NCBI RefSeq assembly: GCF_010015445.1
Contig: NC_053116.1
Span: forward strand, 23,209,107-23,273,106
DNA length: 64,000 nucleotides
Reading direction: 5' to 3'
DNA from: Perca fluviatilis
Taxonomy: Eukaryota > Chordata > Actinopteri > Perciformes > Percidae
The notes under the pieces were generated by a model. That model did no database searches. It was not told where the DNA came from and saw only the letters and a list, made by a program, of their open reading frames with translations. How positions within the stretch are numbered: position 1 is the stretch's first letter; every line of letters starts with the position of its first letter. Positions 42,832 to 56,406 of the stretch are shown piece after piece. The position numbers were made by a program, and so were the translations under genes.

Positions 42832-45391
42832 TTGGGTTCTATGATATAATTAACAGTGTTGGTTTCTCAAAAGCTAATGACCATGAAGAAAAACACTAAG
42901 TACTACAACAGTAGATCCCAGGCCCTCCATGAGCTGACATGTTATTCAGCTACTACTCACACATCTCCAAAAATAGGGGGAAAAATAACTAAATAAATAA
43001 CCTCCAGCCATTTCTTATTATATGGTTGTCTAGTCAGAGGGCAACAGGAAAAGCAGTAATAAAACATCTTGCCTAAAAAATAAATAAAAACTTTGTTTGG
43101 AGGTGCTGCTGGACCACTTGAGGAACGAACAGTTTCAGGAACTCAGAAACTTGACAACAGAAGCCTGATGAATATCTGCTGTGCTTTACTTCACCGTCTC
43201 CATTACAATAAACCACAGCTGTGACGGGGCATTTTCTGTGGACCCTTAATCCAACAACATCTTTGCTTGTTTTTACATTTCATTTGAAAACTTTAAAAAA
43301 AGACATCTGAAAGCCAATAGTCAGGCCCTTATTTTATAGTGAAATCCATGGTCTGATACCTCACACTCCGAATTAAGTATCAATATCAATAATAAGACAT
43401 AATGTGACTTTTTGAGGCCGCAGGTGTGACTGCTGCTACTCTTTGGTCTTCGTATTTCAGCCTGTGTTGCAGCTAGGCTATATAGAGCATTGTGTAATGT
43501 GGAAAACTGTGCTGCTGGGAAGGCCACTCTAATTGAATTGTAGACAAGAGTTCATTGAGAAGGGCTTTTGGCTCTAATTCTAATGCAAGTAAACAACCAT
43601 TTAAATGGGTCATGTCTGTTCAGTGATTGGAAAACAGGAGCGAAGAAAAAGCAAGCAGTGGGTGGCCAGCATCTGAATGTAAACAATCTCTTTTTCAATG
43701 CCTGTCCAGCATTCAGGCAGAGTGAAACATGTTCATTTGCACACTCTTTGAGCCAGGAGTTCACCATTCCTCTCCCTATGGCAAAGGGCCACCTTACAAC
43801 GCACACAACATGCAGTAAGTAAATTAAAAGTAACAGAACAACAAAAGGTCTTCCCACATTTACCATGGACTTCAAAACAAACATACCCATTAGTAGTATA
43901 AAAGATGGCTTGTGGAGGGATAAATTTGGGCTGGGATCCTGGACTGGCCCGGCCTGGTTGGGGTTCCTGGGCCCCTGGGTTGGTTTGGAGCTTATTAACA
44001 TGCAGGAGGAAGGGGTTGCTGGATTTGCTGAGCCAAGGAAACAGTTGTCTCTATTGTAAGGCCTAATTTAAACCGGTCCCACCTGAACTTAAGCCCTAGC
44101 TTGTTTGTTGACCTGCTGAGTGCATAAAGCTCAATGTTTACTAGAAGACAAAGTAATCCATTGTACTGAAAACTGTTGAATATTTTTTTGTTGCCATGTT
44201 CAATTATGAACAGGTAATTTTGAAGGGTGTAGTTCATAGTGCTGTTGAACTGTATTACATTACACTGATAGGGGTTTCTATTATTTGGTATATCCTCTGA
44301 TAAATTGGGTTAAGAACATACAACAGAGTATTCGATATACCAAAACATCACACCCTCCAAAATAGGTTTACTTTCCATCTTTATTAATACTATTTAAAAG
44401 TAGTTGTAAATTTTTATTCCCAACTTATTTTTAATATGTGTTCTTGTATCCTATCCTATTTATTATTTCATGTATATGGTTTCCTATCATTTCATGTATA
44501 TTATATATGTGCTCTGTGTGTCTGATATTTCGCGGCTGTAATTTGCCGTTTTTAGGATCAATAAATATCAGAAAACACCTTATTATAATGTAAGCAAGTA
44601 AGTAGTACCACTAACTACAGTCTCCAGAATGACCATAAAGTTGAATTAACACCTCTCTAAAAGCAGTTTCAACAAAAAACGTATAGTAACCTTAACGAAA
44701 GAACCATGTATTGTCTTAGTTTACGGTAAGTATTCCTCATAAACTGCCAACTGAGTTATGTAGGCCTTCTGGAGAAGTTAACCAATAGCTTGCCATGCTA
44801 GCTAATGTAAAAGCAGCTTATTCTTCAAGTAGCTCTCTAGGGCCAGGTAGCCGTGTGCTCCTGGACCAAGTCCATTCTCAACCATCTGAACCCACGTCCA
44901 CGCACGACCACAAGACAGGAGCAGCGCGTAAATCAAGCGAACCACATTTGGAACGTTGTTTCTATTTACTTGAAGCTCGACCGCGTTCGAAACGTTAGTT
45001 ACACAACAAGCAGCACCAACCATGTTAGCTAGCATAAACAGCAACCAAACAAGGCTAATGCTAATAAGCGAAGACAAAACAACTCGTTACTCCTTCTATA
45101 CTGGACGTTTGGGAAGCGACAACCCTTTGCGGTTGTTGTTTTCGATATCAAGTATGTGAACGTGATGTAAAGAGAAACACAGAAATCGAAACAAGCGCTT
45201 CGGTAGCCACCATATGAGCAGAAAACAGGGGGAGAAGCGGGTGAAAAGCACAGAGCAAACAGACCTTGTTAAGTTGGGAAACGGAAACAACAGAGAGGAT
45301 GAGACCAGGAGAGGAGGACACGGGAATTCGAGAGGATTCAGAGTCTTCCCCTAATCCATCTAGCTAGTTTTCAGTTTCCTTGTCGTCTTAC

Positions 45392-45480
45392 CTTTTAACA
45401 TTTCAGGATGGACATGAATTAGATAGAATGATGATGGCTGCTCTCTAACATCTCTCGCATCACGTGATAAAATGCTCCCA
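45392..45480 (-). promoter_or_regulatory. spsb1: Probable spsb1 5' untranslated exon and promoter
   Basis: On the minus strand, a segment containing TATCACGTGATGCGAGAG runs to CCTGAAATGTTAAAAG, followed by a strong donor GTAAGACG (45391 downward). There is no usable long frame, so it would be non-coding, and the next gene in this orientation is spsb1. A CACGTG E-box lies near its start. The transcription start and the link to spsb1 are inferred. Confidence 0.4.
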
Positions 45481-45769
45481 GCTGCTATGCTAGATTAGGA
45501 CCTCCCTACTGACAGTCTGCAAAGTCAGCTTCATGTTGGTATTGCAGTTTATGCGGATTTTATGGGGTTTTTTTTGTTGGTTGTAAATTTAATTATGAAA
45601 CTATACACACATTTACATTTCACATTTGACAGGTTTGATTTGTATTCCATAATTCTGAAAAATTAAAGATTTACAGCAGGGACATATGCTCATCACATGT
45701 TCATACCATACCATACAGTCTATGGTTCATACATTCTGGGTTTCTACTAGAACATGTTTACATGCTTTA

Positions 45770-46500
45770 ATAAAAAAGAAAAACACAATATCTTTCTGAA
45801 ACGCTCCGTTTAAGTGCCTGTCTCTTTAAGCCCCCCTCCTGAAAAAGCCCAGTCTGCTCTGATTGTTCAGTGTTTCCGGGTCTTCTGCATCTGCACTCTG
45901 GCACCATCATTGCAGCTGTGGCATGACTGTAATTCTATGTTCATACTACGAGTGTCAGTAGCTACAAAATGGCCAAGCTTGGCCAGCTACATTGTTGTGG
46001 ACTCCCCATTGCTCAAGTGCTTGTTTCGTTTCACATTTTGCCGCCCAATGCACAAAAAGCTAGCATAGCATCAGCTAACTTTACTAAATAACCTTAATAG
46101 CCTTTACAAAACATGATTGGTTGAGCATCATTGGAGTGCTGAAACACAGCCCAGTCCCAGAGTGACAAGTGGCTGGCATCAGTTTGTAGCTTTATGTCAC
46201 TGGCTTCCATTGAAAATGACTTGTAGCCTGTTGCGTTGTCACTTTTAGTGTCAACACAGCGTAACAGCACTGTGGCGGCACTTTCTACCTATATATAGGC
46301 CTAATATAGTTGTGACACCACAACTGTACAGAAGTCCTGACGGCTCGTTTAAAGGCACAGTTTCTGAATATGGGCTGTGTGCATTTCTTCATGGATTGAG
46401 CGATTTGATACTTTCACAGTATTCATATACTGTAGCACCTACACCTGTTTTATAATAAAAAAGACATGGAAATCTCACTTTTTACAATATGTGACCTTTA
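45770..46500. repeat. Probable MITE-type repeat fragment
   Basis: The right edge CTTTTTACAATATGTGACCTTTAA and the TCTCTTTAAGCCCCCCTCC core are typical of a common fish repeat, but I cannot pair the two ends or find a target duplication. Confidence 0.3.
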
Positions 46501-49279
46501 AGTGACATTCACTAACATATTTATGCAAAAGGCTGCACACTATAATTCATATATTTTATAATTTAGTAGTTCTAAATTGGAAAATAAGTTTTTAAAATGT
46601 TTTTTTCTCAAAACTCTTCATGTCAACATTTTATTTTTAAGTGGTTTCCTTTATCCTAAAACCCTGGCAGCTAAGTGTTTATAATAATAATAATATTTCA
46701 AATGAATCGTGAATGATCCTATAATTAATAATAAAGTATGGTATTTTTATAAAATCAAGTCAGACTGTAAAAAGTGCTGTGTTGACACAGAAAGTATAAA
46801 AAAATAGTCTTTTAGAATTGTCATCGTATGTTTATATTTATGTTAAAAAATATATAAATACACATGACAAATTTGGCTTCACAGCTGTAACCCGTGGGGA
46901 TAGTACTTAATATATAGAAATATCTAATTAAATATCACATATTATTTTAAATATATTTATATTCATTTACCATAACACTTTACAGTCTTGACATTTATAG
47001 AATAAAAACAGAAAATAAAGGTAAAATCATATTTATATTGTCCTCATAACATTGAAATATACATTGCTATTTATTCTTTCATGACTGAAATGAAAGTAGT
47101 TTATTGAAGATTAAAAAATATCCACTCAACAACCTCTTACCAATATAAAGCTAACTTTAGTACAGTGCATCACCAGCACAGGATCCTTTTAATGTGTAAC
47201 CTAAATGGCAGACTACTCACATGCTGAACAAGTCAGGTAAGACATCACACAACCACTGTACTTTCACGTCTTTGTTAGTTCGACAGCAAGGCAAGAAGTT
47301 TTACAATAATTTATAGTCTGTGGTACTCTCTGGTGGGATTAAATTCCCCGTGTATGCTTGCTTTATAATGGCTATGCCAAAAACAATAGAATATTTTTTT
47401 TGCTGTGTAGCCTATTGTACACACACACACACACACACCATATGACCAACATCAGCAGGGGTATGACATTATCGACACCACCAGTGAACCATGATCACTC
47501 ATACGCTAACACACTGGGGCACTTTGTTGTTGTTAAATTTGACCTTCAGGTCTCCAGTCCCTCGCTGACCCTGTTTAAAAAATGCTGAGAATGACATTAA
47601 GACGAGTGGAGATCCTCAACCTCAGTCACTGCTGCTCAGTCAGTCAGAATCATAGCCTACTCCACTGACACACTGACCCCAGGGGAATGTCAAGTACGGT
47701 GACTGACAATCAATTTGGACTGACAAGTAGGCCTACACCCTGCACACAACCTTCATGTGCTGGACAGCTTTTAATCTTTCAAGCAAATTTCGTCAGTAAC
47801 AGGAGCTCCTTTACAATAACAAGGTCCATTCATAAAAAAGGAATGGAAATGGTCATTTTTTCCATAATAGTGACCCCAGTAAATAATTATCAACTCCTAT
47901 TTAGTTTTAGTTTGTGTACCAGACACTAACAACAATTAAAAAGCCTGCTCAGAATGTCCTCTAAATCTCATCGCTGTGTAAATCAGAGCACACACATGCA
48001 CCAAATTTCACCTGAGAAATGTTAGGGCACTGTTGCCATCTAGTGGTTTCTCTGGAATAGACACCTATGCCTGAGGTTTAGAGCCTCACATTAGGTTATT
48101 AATTATGTCTGCATAAAGCTCTACTTCATTAATTTATCACTCATTCAGAATAACTTTGATGCAATGCAGAATCATAGAATACATGTGGCACGTGATGGCA
48201 TATGTGCTCATCCTGAACAAGTGCTAAAACCCGCAAAGATCTGAATAAACATCCTCCTTCTCCTCATTTCCTTCTTAACTTCAACACTCATGCAGATTTT
48301 TCCTTTTGGCATCGGACTTCTTTGTGACAAGGACTGGAATTAATAGCACATTTAAAGTGACCTTATTTGTCCACTGTGTGAAGCGTCTGAAGGTAATATG
48401 GCTCATTTTACATCCTTGGTGGGGAACATAGCTTGGCGGCTTGAATTACCTTCCCCTCAGCTCGTCTCCCAGTGAAAATCCCGTTTTCCCATGGACTGAT
48501 GGTGCAATGTGCTGAGCTTGGTGATATCTCAGGGCCCTCCACAGTGGAGGAGGGGAGCACAGACATGCTTACTGCCTCCCTTTTAGAAACCATCATTTCA
48601 GCAGGATCGATAGTACGTCCCACTTCACGGCAGGCAAAGTGCACTGCCTCTATGGGGGGGGGGGGGATGGGGGTATATGTGTGGACAGCTGCACCAAGGC
48701 AAGTCCGAGCAGCAAGGTGAATGATCGCATGCTGCGTCAGACACTCAGCTCCTCACTTGTTCTGAGATGCAGTTTCTGAGGAGGACCAGTGGGTGGATGC
48801 TGTCCTCAAGTGATGGTTGCAGTTGCAGGCAACATACTGATGAAGCCACAGAACTAGTTTAGCCGTCAGGTACTTCCTGCTCTCAGTTTTTTTCCTCTTA
48901 GCTGACTCACAAATCTGCATTGAGATGAGTAGATCTGCAACCAATGCAGCTTGCATAAAACACTTCTGCTGCCTTTTTCTGAATCGTCCTACACCTATTT
49001 GACTGTATTGAAGGTTGAGCACTCAAATAGATTCATGCTGTAGGTGAGAAGACATCTCATATTTCAGTAGATGGCTTGCAATTTAAGACGTGTGCAGTCC
49101 AGCTTTGTAAAGCAGAAATCTGTTGACAGCAATATTCAGTTATTAGAGTAGTGCGCATGGCCAGTGAGGTTTAGAAAATCATTCACTCCTGGAATACTCT
49201 TTTTTTTTTTCTCCAATTTGTTTAACCTTTACACAAACTGTTAATCACACTTGTATTTTTGACAAATACTAACACAACA
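46501..49279. other. Gene-poor region
   Basis: AT-rich, with a short CA run near 47420. A GC-richer block at 48400-48720 is open on both strands for about 80 codons (48472-48720 plus, 48408-48644 minus), with no recognised domain or convincing splice pair. It could be part of an old repeat or a regulatory block. Confidence 0.35.
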
Positions 49280-49287
49280 TTTACAAG

Positions 49288-49579
49288 TAGAGCTGCAACT
49301 AACCATTATTTTCTTATTTAATCTCATTTAGTCTATAAAATGTTATAAAATAATGAAAAATGCCTGTCACAGGTCCTCACTCAGAACCAAAGGTGATGAA
49401 TAATAATTTCTTGTTTTGATAAACAAAAAATCCAAAACGGAAAGATATACAGTTTGCAATGATATAAAAACAGAGAAAAGCAGCAAAACCTCCCATTTGA
49501 GAAGCTTGTTTGTTTGTTTTTTGCTTCCAAAGTGACTTATATGATTATCACAATAGTTTCAAAAACAGTTTCAGCTCTA
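49288..49579. mobile_element. 292-bp hAT-like MITE with exact 8-bp target duplication
   Basis: The left end TAGAGCTGCAACTAACCATT and the right end ending CAGCTCTA belong to a very widespread fish family. Exact TTTACAAG copies flank it at 49280-49287 and 49580-49587. Non-coding. Confidence 0.88.
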
Positions 49580-49587
49580 TTTACAAG

Positions 49588-50409
49588 TTTATTTACATGT
49601 AGTTTTGATAATTTATAATATTCCAAAATGAAACATTCACTAATTGTTTAAAGTATCAAAAGGATATAGTATGGCAATTTGTGAAACTTGTTTACAATAA
49701 AGATCAACATTTCTATAAAGAAGCACTAGAAATGTCCAAGCCTTATGTTTACTCACTCTTTTAGCCGTGTCATTGTATGTACACGCGTCACCAAGCATGT
49801 ATTTAGCGTGTACTGTGCTGATGTGAGAAGAGCGCTTGAAGGTTTAGAGAAAGGAAAGGGCATCAGTTAAAAGAGGTGCACCACTGCGGGCGGGACATGG
49901 GGGATGTGGATGGGACAGGATGTGTGGTGCAGTACGAGCATCCCCTCTGCTCAGATCGCTGCTCATTTGTCAAGTTGCCTGCAGACTTGAATGGTGCATT
50001 GCTGCTAAAACACAGAGGCAATCAGCAGTGGAACAGCACACCTCCAGGGAGGGGTCCCAGGTGGACGAGAGCCTCCTTTGGTGATCTGCAGATTAAGGGG
50101 TCTTTTCCTCGTCACACGCCGGAGGGTCAAACTGTACTTAAAGAATTGTTTCATATTGAGGGACATTTTTTACAGAGAATAAAAAAGAGCAGCATGGCTG
50201 GCATATTCATCAAATCCACCTATAAGCCACAGAAAATGTTATTTTTGAGTTTGTTCTACTTGCAGTTTGCTGTCAGAAACTCTCTAAAGCACAGCATCCA
50301 CTGAGCAAACAGAAAGCACAGCAAGGAGAGCAATTGCTATTACAATAAAACATCACTTTTCCAGTGTGGTTTCAATCATCCAACAGACTTTATTGCCATT
50401 AGTCATCAC
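49588..50409. other. Intergenic DNA downstream of the GLYAT-like pseudogene
   Basis: A 142-codon plus frame (49876-50304) is open, but it has no recognised domain and lies opposite the 3' flank of the GLYAT-like locus. TTTATT at about 50388 (minus-strand AATAAA) lies about 20 bases past that locus's stop and could be its poly(A) signal. Confidence 0.35.
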
Positions 50410-52745
50410 TCAGACTCTGTCCTTGCATATTAGCAGCACTGAGATCTTCTCCGTACTGGGACAAGCAGAGAAGCCGAGTAAGGTCACAGCGTTAATGGTG
50501 GCCTGGTTCTGCTGGTTGACGTGGCAGTAGACGGGCAGACCCACAGAGCCCATCCTGCGGATAAGAGCCAGAGACAGAGCCAGGAGGTGGCTGGCCCGTC
50601 TGTACTCTGGTAGGGTGTAGGCCATCCTCAGCTCACACAGCTCATTAGACAGCATCCAGGACACAGGCCGGCCCTTCTCATCTGAAACACAGTGGTTTGG
50701 CAGATGGCGTATACAGACTCTCACGTGGTCGAGGCTCTCCTGGCTGCCTCCAGCTGCCTCCATAAGGCAAGTGTGTGTCGACGAGCTCCGCGTGGGATTC
50801 GTCCAGAATGGAAATTGGCAGTGGAAACACCTTCCTGGTCAGAGAAGAGAAAAATGTGAACAGAAATCACGAGCATAAACCAAGGAAATGCATATTATAT
50901 TTGCTAATCTAACTCACAAAAACAATGGAGCTGCCTTGAACTGAGGTCATGAATACATTTCAGAAACTCACTCTTGCCAGTCCATATTCTCTGGCCTGGG
51001 ATAGATGAAGGTGTTAAAATCTCCATATTCTGTGATATCGATCCCACTGCGAGAAGCGAGTTATTTGATGAGATGACAATGTCAGTTTGGTATACCTTTC
51101 AGAGACACATAAGCAAAGTGGTGATTTGTTTTAATTTACCTTCATTGTCATGGCCCAGGATGCACCGATCCAACTTTTTTCTTACCCAATACTGATCCTC
51201 CAACTCAGAGTATCTACCAATACAGAATACTAATCTGATACCTCCCTTTTCCCACATTTAAAATCAGTATACCTCACTGCATGGAACTCTAAGGTATCAT
51301 TATATAAGGTAATATGAGTCGATGGAACGCTGTGACTGAAAGAATGTGACTCATAGTAGACACACAAAATTGTCATAAAGACATTGACAAAAACACTGTA
51401 TTTAGTGTAGATCAATTGTGAGACCTGATCTGCTTTATAAGGTCAGTATCGTCGTCAATATTATTCCAGCATTTCAGATTGGTGCATCCCTAATCATAGC
51501 ATGGGCAAACAAAATTACATGTTACAGAACCATCTGACTAAAAATATATTATTGATAAAAATGTCTGCTTTTTGGAAGTTTCAATAAGTGACAACACATT
51601 ATTTACAAGCGCAAACAGAAACATGTTTGAATATGCAAGGCTATGTAGCGTACATATTACATATTAGCTTTGTCTGGTGATAATTTATGTTTCTTATTGT
51701 CAACAAATTCCTTGAAAAGACCAAAACCAACAATGAATTGATCTGGCTAAAAAGTATTGTGTATGTATTCCAAAGCCTGAAATATCTTATGTAATTTATT
51801 TTGAGTTGATACCACGTGCACCGTCCTAATGCTCACTAGCACACTGAATGTGTATATTAATTCATGGGTAAAAATAGTTCCCAACAAATGCATTATTTAC
51901 AACTGTTTGAGTAACATTTGCTAAAAAGTGCCCAGCTGTTTCAGGAAATGGCTGAGACTTTTTTTATTTTTATTTTTTTATTAAAGTATATATGTGTGTG
52001 TGTATCCGCTATAAAGATTTCTCTTTGAGCAATTAATGGGGTTGAAGCTGAACGCTACAGAGTACAGAGAAAAAGACTCACGACCATTGCATTGTTGTCA
52101 TTTCTGTCTTTCCATGGAAATGTTATTCCTTCATTCTGCCACACTACCTCTGAATATGAGTCTGTTCCTCCAGTTTATGACCCTCTCATTAAGCAGCAGA
52201 CTTCTCTGAGTTTCTGGGTTCTTGGTAAAGACGGTGCAGATGTCAGGAATCCCTCCAGAGCTGCTGCAGCTGAAATGCTTCACAGGCAGCTATTACATCA
52301 ACAGGCCACTCTGGAGGAGCCTATAAGTTATCTTTGTCCCTGTGTGCCATACCTGTTTTTGACGTTAACAAATGGCAGTAGTGAATGTAGGCCAGGAGTC
52401 AACACGCGTCTCCAAATGACACAGATTGTTTTGGAGGATATGCAACACTCCTCCAAGAACCTGAAACGCAGAACACAATGCAGCAGGGAAAAAGACCAAA
52501 ATAACGGGCTGCTCGATATCTCTGCAGATGAAAATGACACAAATAACACTGAAAACTATATTCAATAGAGTGGCACATTTCATATTAAACACAAAGTTGT
52601 TTTCTGCCTTACAATCACACAAATAATCGTTAATAAAAAAGAAGAAAAAAAAGAGCAGCATTACATTGATGGACTGTGGCAGTTCCCTGTAAAGGATATT
52701 TTTCATCAAAGTGAGGTCCTTGAGTGCTTTCAAGATGATCGTTGT
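50410..52745 (-). pseudogene. Glycine N-acyltransferase-like (GLYAT family), probably inactivated
   Basis: GLYAT enzymes join acyl-CoA to glycine or other amino acids and have a GNAT fold. Exon-like pieces in order on the minus strand: about 52745-52665 (ending ELPQSIN, donor GTAATG); 52460-52353 (VLGGVLHILQNN, VDSWPTFTTAIC); about 52277-52148 (TVFTKNPETQ, ERVINWRNR); 51046-50972 (FNTFIYPRPENMDWQE); 50834-50410 (ILDESHAELV, CIRHLPNHCV, GRPVSWML, LRMAYTLPEYR, GLPVYCHVNQQNQ). These match the family in order and spacing. Breaks: an in-frame TAA at 52367-52365 in the second piece, and a 10-bp tandem duplication (GCTGCCTCCA twice, 50743-50762) that shifts frame just after LPYGGS. There is no obvious start codon in the first piece. 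The acetyl-CoA-binding half is otherwise well kept, so it died recently or there are sequence errors. Confidence 0.7.
51157..51491. mobile_element. hAT-like MITE inside the GLYAT-like locus
   Basis: Inverted ends AGGATGCACCGATCCAAC (51157 on) and GATTGGTGCATCCCT (to 51491). The flanks TCATGGCC and TCATAGCA are only partly alike, so the target duplication is eroded. It lies in an intron position between the third and fourth GLYAT-like exons. Confidence 0.6.
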
Positions 52746-52759
52746 TTTTGTCAGGGTAA

Positions 52760-55700
52760 ACCATAGACTGTGTAAACTTGCCTCTGCTTTGAATTTGTTT
52801 AGCGTAAAGAAGTGCAATTCAGCCTTGACTATTTACAGGTGTAATTTAGATTGTTTACAGCTTCAATATTAATGCCACAGATATGTTTAACACAAAGTCA
52901 AAAGTCTTTATTCTCTATTCAAAGAAATATTTACTTAACCTGCACCACAATGTGCACTGTTAACTACAGTCATCTTAAATACACGTTTATCTTAAAATAT
53001 TACATGCTGTAGGGATGCTTGAAATTGATATAGGTATGTGAGGCCCTAATAAGCGCTGTAGTCACTTTAAATTAAAACTGGTCTGTGTGCTTTGCTTCAA
53101 CACCTCTGTAGAGAGCAAACTAGCTGCTGCTGATGGAGCCGCTGCTCATTCACAACAGAGAAGCCAGCTCACCAAAATATCAATCCATCATAGAGCTTTT
53201 ACTACTATACCTCTAATACTAAGGGAGAGACTGATGACTCCTCACACTTGATATGTTTCACATATCGAGCTCTGCCTTTCATAACGGGATCTTTATCGTG
53301 AGTAATGTTGTGAGTGATTCTTTGATAAACAAGTTTTCTTGTCAGTGAAATAAATTATCTCTGGAGCAATTCATCTGTTGTGAAATCACAGTTCTGAATG
53401 TTTGTGTGCTTACAGTTATTTCTGTACAGCCATTACTGTTTGACCTCTTTTGTTGTTGACAGTGTGTCTTTTCCACTCTTTTGGCCTTGGGAGGAATCTG
53501 CTCAGCTTTACAAAAATGCAGTCAACAAAGATGCATTGGTGCAGTGAAACACACCACATGCCATCGTCTACAGAATCAGGATCCCATTATTCAGTCAATC
53601 TCTATCCCAGACTGACTGAAGTGAGTAGAGAGAGAAAGATTTTTGTGAAGTGAAATTTTTGAATTTTTGCTAGCTAGCCTCATTTACCTCCTCTGACTAC
53701 ATCTTCAATTGGAAATGTCAGGTTTCCCTTGAGAATATCCTTAAAACCACCAGATCACTCATGCACACAGAAATCCTTTTTTTTATTTTACATCTTGTCA
53801 GATTTTCAGAAATAAATTCTGCTATGCAGTATGCCCAAAAGAAAGAAAATCTTCACAGCACGGCTTTTAAATCTACAGTTTTAAAGAGCCAGGAGTCAGG
53901 AGTCAGTCAAGGCAATTTTCCTCCTTGACTGAGGACTATTGAGAATTAGTCTAAATTGATGTGTAAACCAAGCAAGCTGCTGAGCTTGTGAATCAATGTG
54001 TCTTTTTATCTTTTCCGGACAGATCAATAGAGCTGAGTGAATGGGCTGTGAATGGCAAAAAAAAAAAAAAGACGCAAACTCACCAGCTGATGGTCAGACT
54101 CTACTCCATTATCTGTATGTGTCAAGACTATACATACCTGATAGATAACCCTTTTCCCTTTAGATGCGCATTACGGTTTCCTATCAACTGCAAAAAATAG
54201 TCAGGCAGTTTTCCCAGACCTTAATGCAAATCATAAACATGAGTAAGAGTTGTGTATGCACACATTCAACGAAGTGCATGAGATGACTCAACTCCAAATC
54301 TCTACATTCATATGATCTATGAGCCTTAACACACATTTACACACTCTGCCCTTGGCTGGGCTAACCAGAGAGAATATTAAGAAGAGTGCGGAGCCAGAGG
54401 CGATGAGGTGACAGTAGCCAGGTATAAAGCATAGGGAGGTAATCTAATAGGACATGTAAAAGGGCCCCTCCTCATGGCTTATTCATCATTGGGGATGCCA
54501 TTACTGAGAATGGCGTTGGCTATGTGAGGGATATGCTGGCGGGAGCATTTTCCCCTGGTGTCACAAAGTACAGAGGACCGGACAGATGCTGCGAGGATCG
54601 GCAGACTGATGCAGTAGCAGCACTGCATGCAGACTGTACATGCAGGGAGAAATGTCTTGCTCTCAGCTGATGAATAATTTGCACGATGCATGCCAATGAT
54701 TTATACTGACACTGACTGATGGACAGTCTCATGTAGCTGATCCCTAGTAGTCAGAGATGTTCCATTATATGAGTTTTGATGATTCAGCAATCTGTTCCAG
54801 CAGTGGCACATCTTATAAGGGCAGAGATACAAGCTTATTTGGGTGAAAAGCCCTGATATAATACACTCCAATGCACTCAAGCACACACCTTGACTTGATG
54901 GATTCACGGTTAATATGTTAATATGAGATGCGGGCAGCTCCTAATTTTGCACCAGAGGACGAAAGATCACAGGGCAGAACAAAGTCAGGATAAAAAAAAA
55001 AAAAAAAAACTCCTGCAGTGAGAAGCCAAGAGCGCTGCATTGCTGCAGAGAACAGCCAAGCCACGCTGAAGCCTAAAATGCACAGAATTTATAATGAAGC
55101 CACCATTATTCATACAAAGCCAATGCAGCTCACTGGAAGTCTACCACCAAGCCGGTTTTTGAAATTCAACCTTATTGGCTGACTAAATGATGGATGATCT
55201 CACTCTCACAGAGTTGTACAACGCGCAAAAGACAAATTTGGTTTGTCAAGTTATTTCTATATTTTAGCGCACTGCAGAATAGCACAAGGAGAGCAGTGCA
55301 CCTTGGGTAATGAAAGGCAGGTAATAGGGATTGCAGATTAATGACATTTCACTTTACTGAAGGGGATTTTGTATCTTTAAGAATTGCGAAACTTTGAGCG
55401 GGTGTTGAGACAACAGCTTTTAGATAGCGACATTCACTTATTGATTGCATGACTAGTGCTCATTTGTCAAAACATTGTGTTGTGACCTGTGTGCAATAAC
55501 GCTGTGGTGTGCCTTGTGTTTTGTTGGCACATTTGGTTGAAATGTGATTCTTAGCGATTCCTTATTGGTAAAATAAATAAACCACTTTTTTTTTTTTCAC
55601 TGTATCACAAACTAATTTAAAAATGATGAAGTCTGTGATTTTCTTAATTTAGTTTGAAGCAGTGTCACATCTTTTGATCTTACATGTAGTTTTTTTTATT

Positions 55701-55925
55701 AAATGGTCTTAAATACATCTTTTTGGCAACTCATTCCTGGAAAAATCCTTCCAGACAATTTCAGAGGAATATTAGATTTCAGAGATATTGTGACAAGTTT
55801 CAAAGCACAACAGAGGAGATGGCCTCTCTGTGAAGAAAACTGTTCCTCATTGAGGTTTGAGCACACTCGTATCTCACAGCAGCTTTTGCTGTAGTGTGAA
55901 AATGAAAAAAAAAAGGGAATGGAGA
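52760..55925. other. Non-coding stretch, candidate conserved elements
   Basis: No gene recognised. Several 200-300-bp blocks without repeat character (for example 54440-54740 and 55010-55330) have balanced composition and many short palindromic TF-like motifs. This is what one would expect of enhancers near a developmental gene, but conservation cannot be seen from one sequence. A poly(A) tract lies at about 54991-55009. Confidence 0.3.
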
Positions 55926-56069
55926 ATTATGTGTGCGTGGAGGGGGTCTCTCCTGTGAGGAGTCCTTTACACTGATGATTCTCGGGGGGTGGGGGTTGCA
56001 GAGGAGAACAGAGAGGAGGGCAGACTGAGGATGTGCACACACACACACTGACCCTGGACGTTGCGTTCC

Positions 56070-56406
56070 CCTTTAAAAGTCCCATCCCACTCAGATACGC
56101 AGAGCTCATGCAGGATCTGCTGCGGCAGTGGGGGAACACTGCTGAGCTGTGCAGTTTATGCTGCCAGCAAGCGTGCAAAGAAGAGGAGGGGGAGCCAGCG
56201 CGTACAGGAGGAGGAGGAGTAAGGGAGAGAGATGGAGGAGAGGAGAGAGAGTGCAAACAATGTCATTCTGTTCAGGAGGCAATGCTGCAGTCAACTTTGC
56301 AGTGCCATGAAAGCACATCACCAGCAACCAAGAGGCTCAGAGTGAGTGCAGAGAAGTTTTCCTCCTCTCCACCTTGGGTGAGATGCCGTCCGGGACTCAT
56401 CTGTAG
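56070..56406 (+). other. Candidate first (untranslated) exon of a plus-strand gene
   Basis: A TATA-like CCTTTAAAAG at about 56071 is followed by a purine-rich, GC-rich segment that ends CATCTGTAG|GTAAAC, a good splice donor. An open frame (56033-56410) crosses the donor but has low-complexity composition and no domain. With the exon-like pieces at 58303 and 60150, it suggests alternative first exons of a gene lying beyond the right edge. Gene identity unknown. Confidence 0.35.

Noticed and set aside
43552..44001. 149-codon minus ORF in the spsb1 5' intron
   Set aside because: No recognised domain, no matching splice sites, opposite strand also open.
50972..51046. Reading the fourth GLYAT-like piece in its alternative frame (VGSISQNMEIL)
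   Set aside because: Only the frame giving FNTFIYPRPENMDWQE joins the last exon in phase.
52092..52568. 158-codon plus-strand ORF
   Set aside because: It lies opposite the GLYAT-like exons on the minus strand, which carry the recognisable family motifs; it is a shadow.
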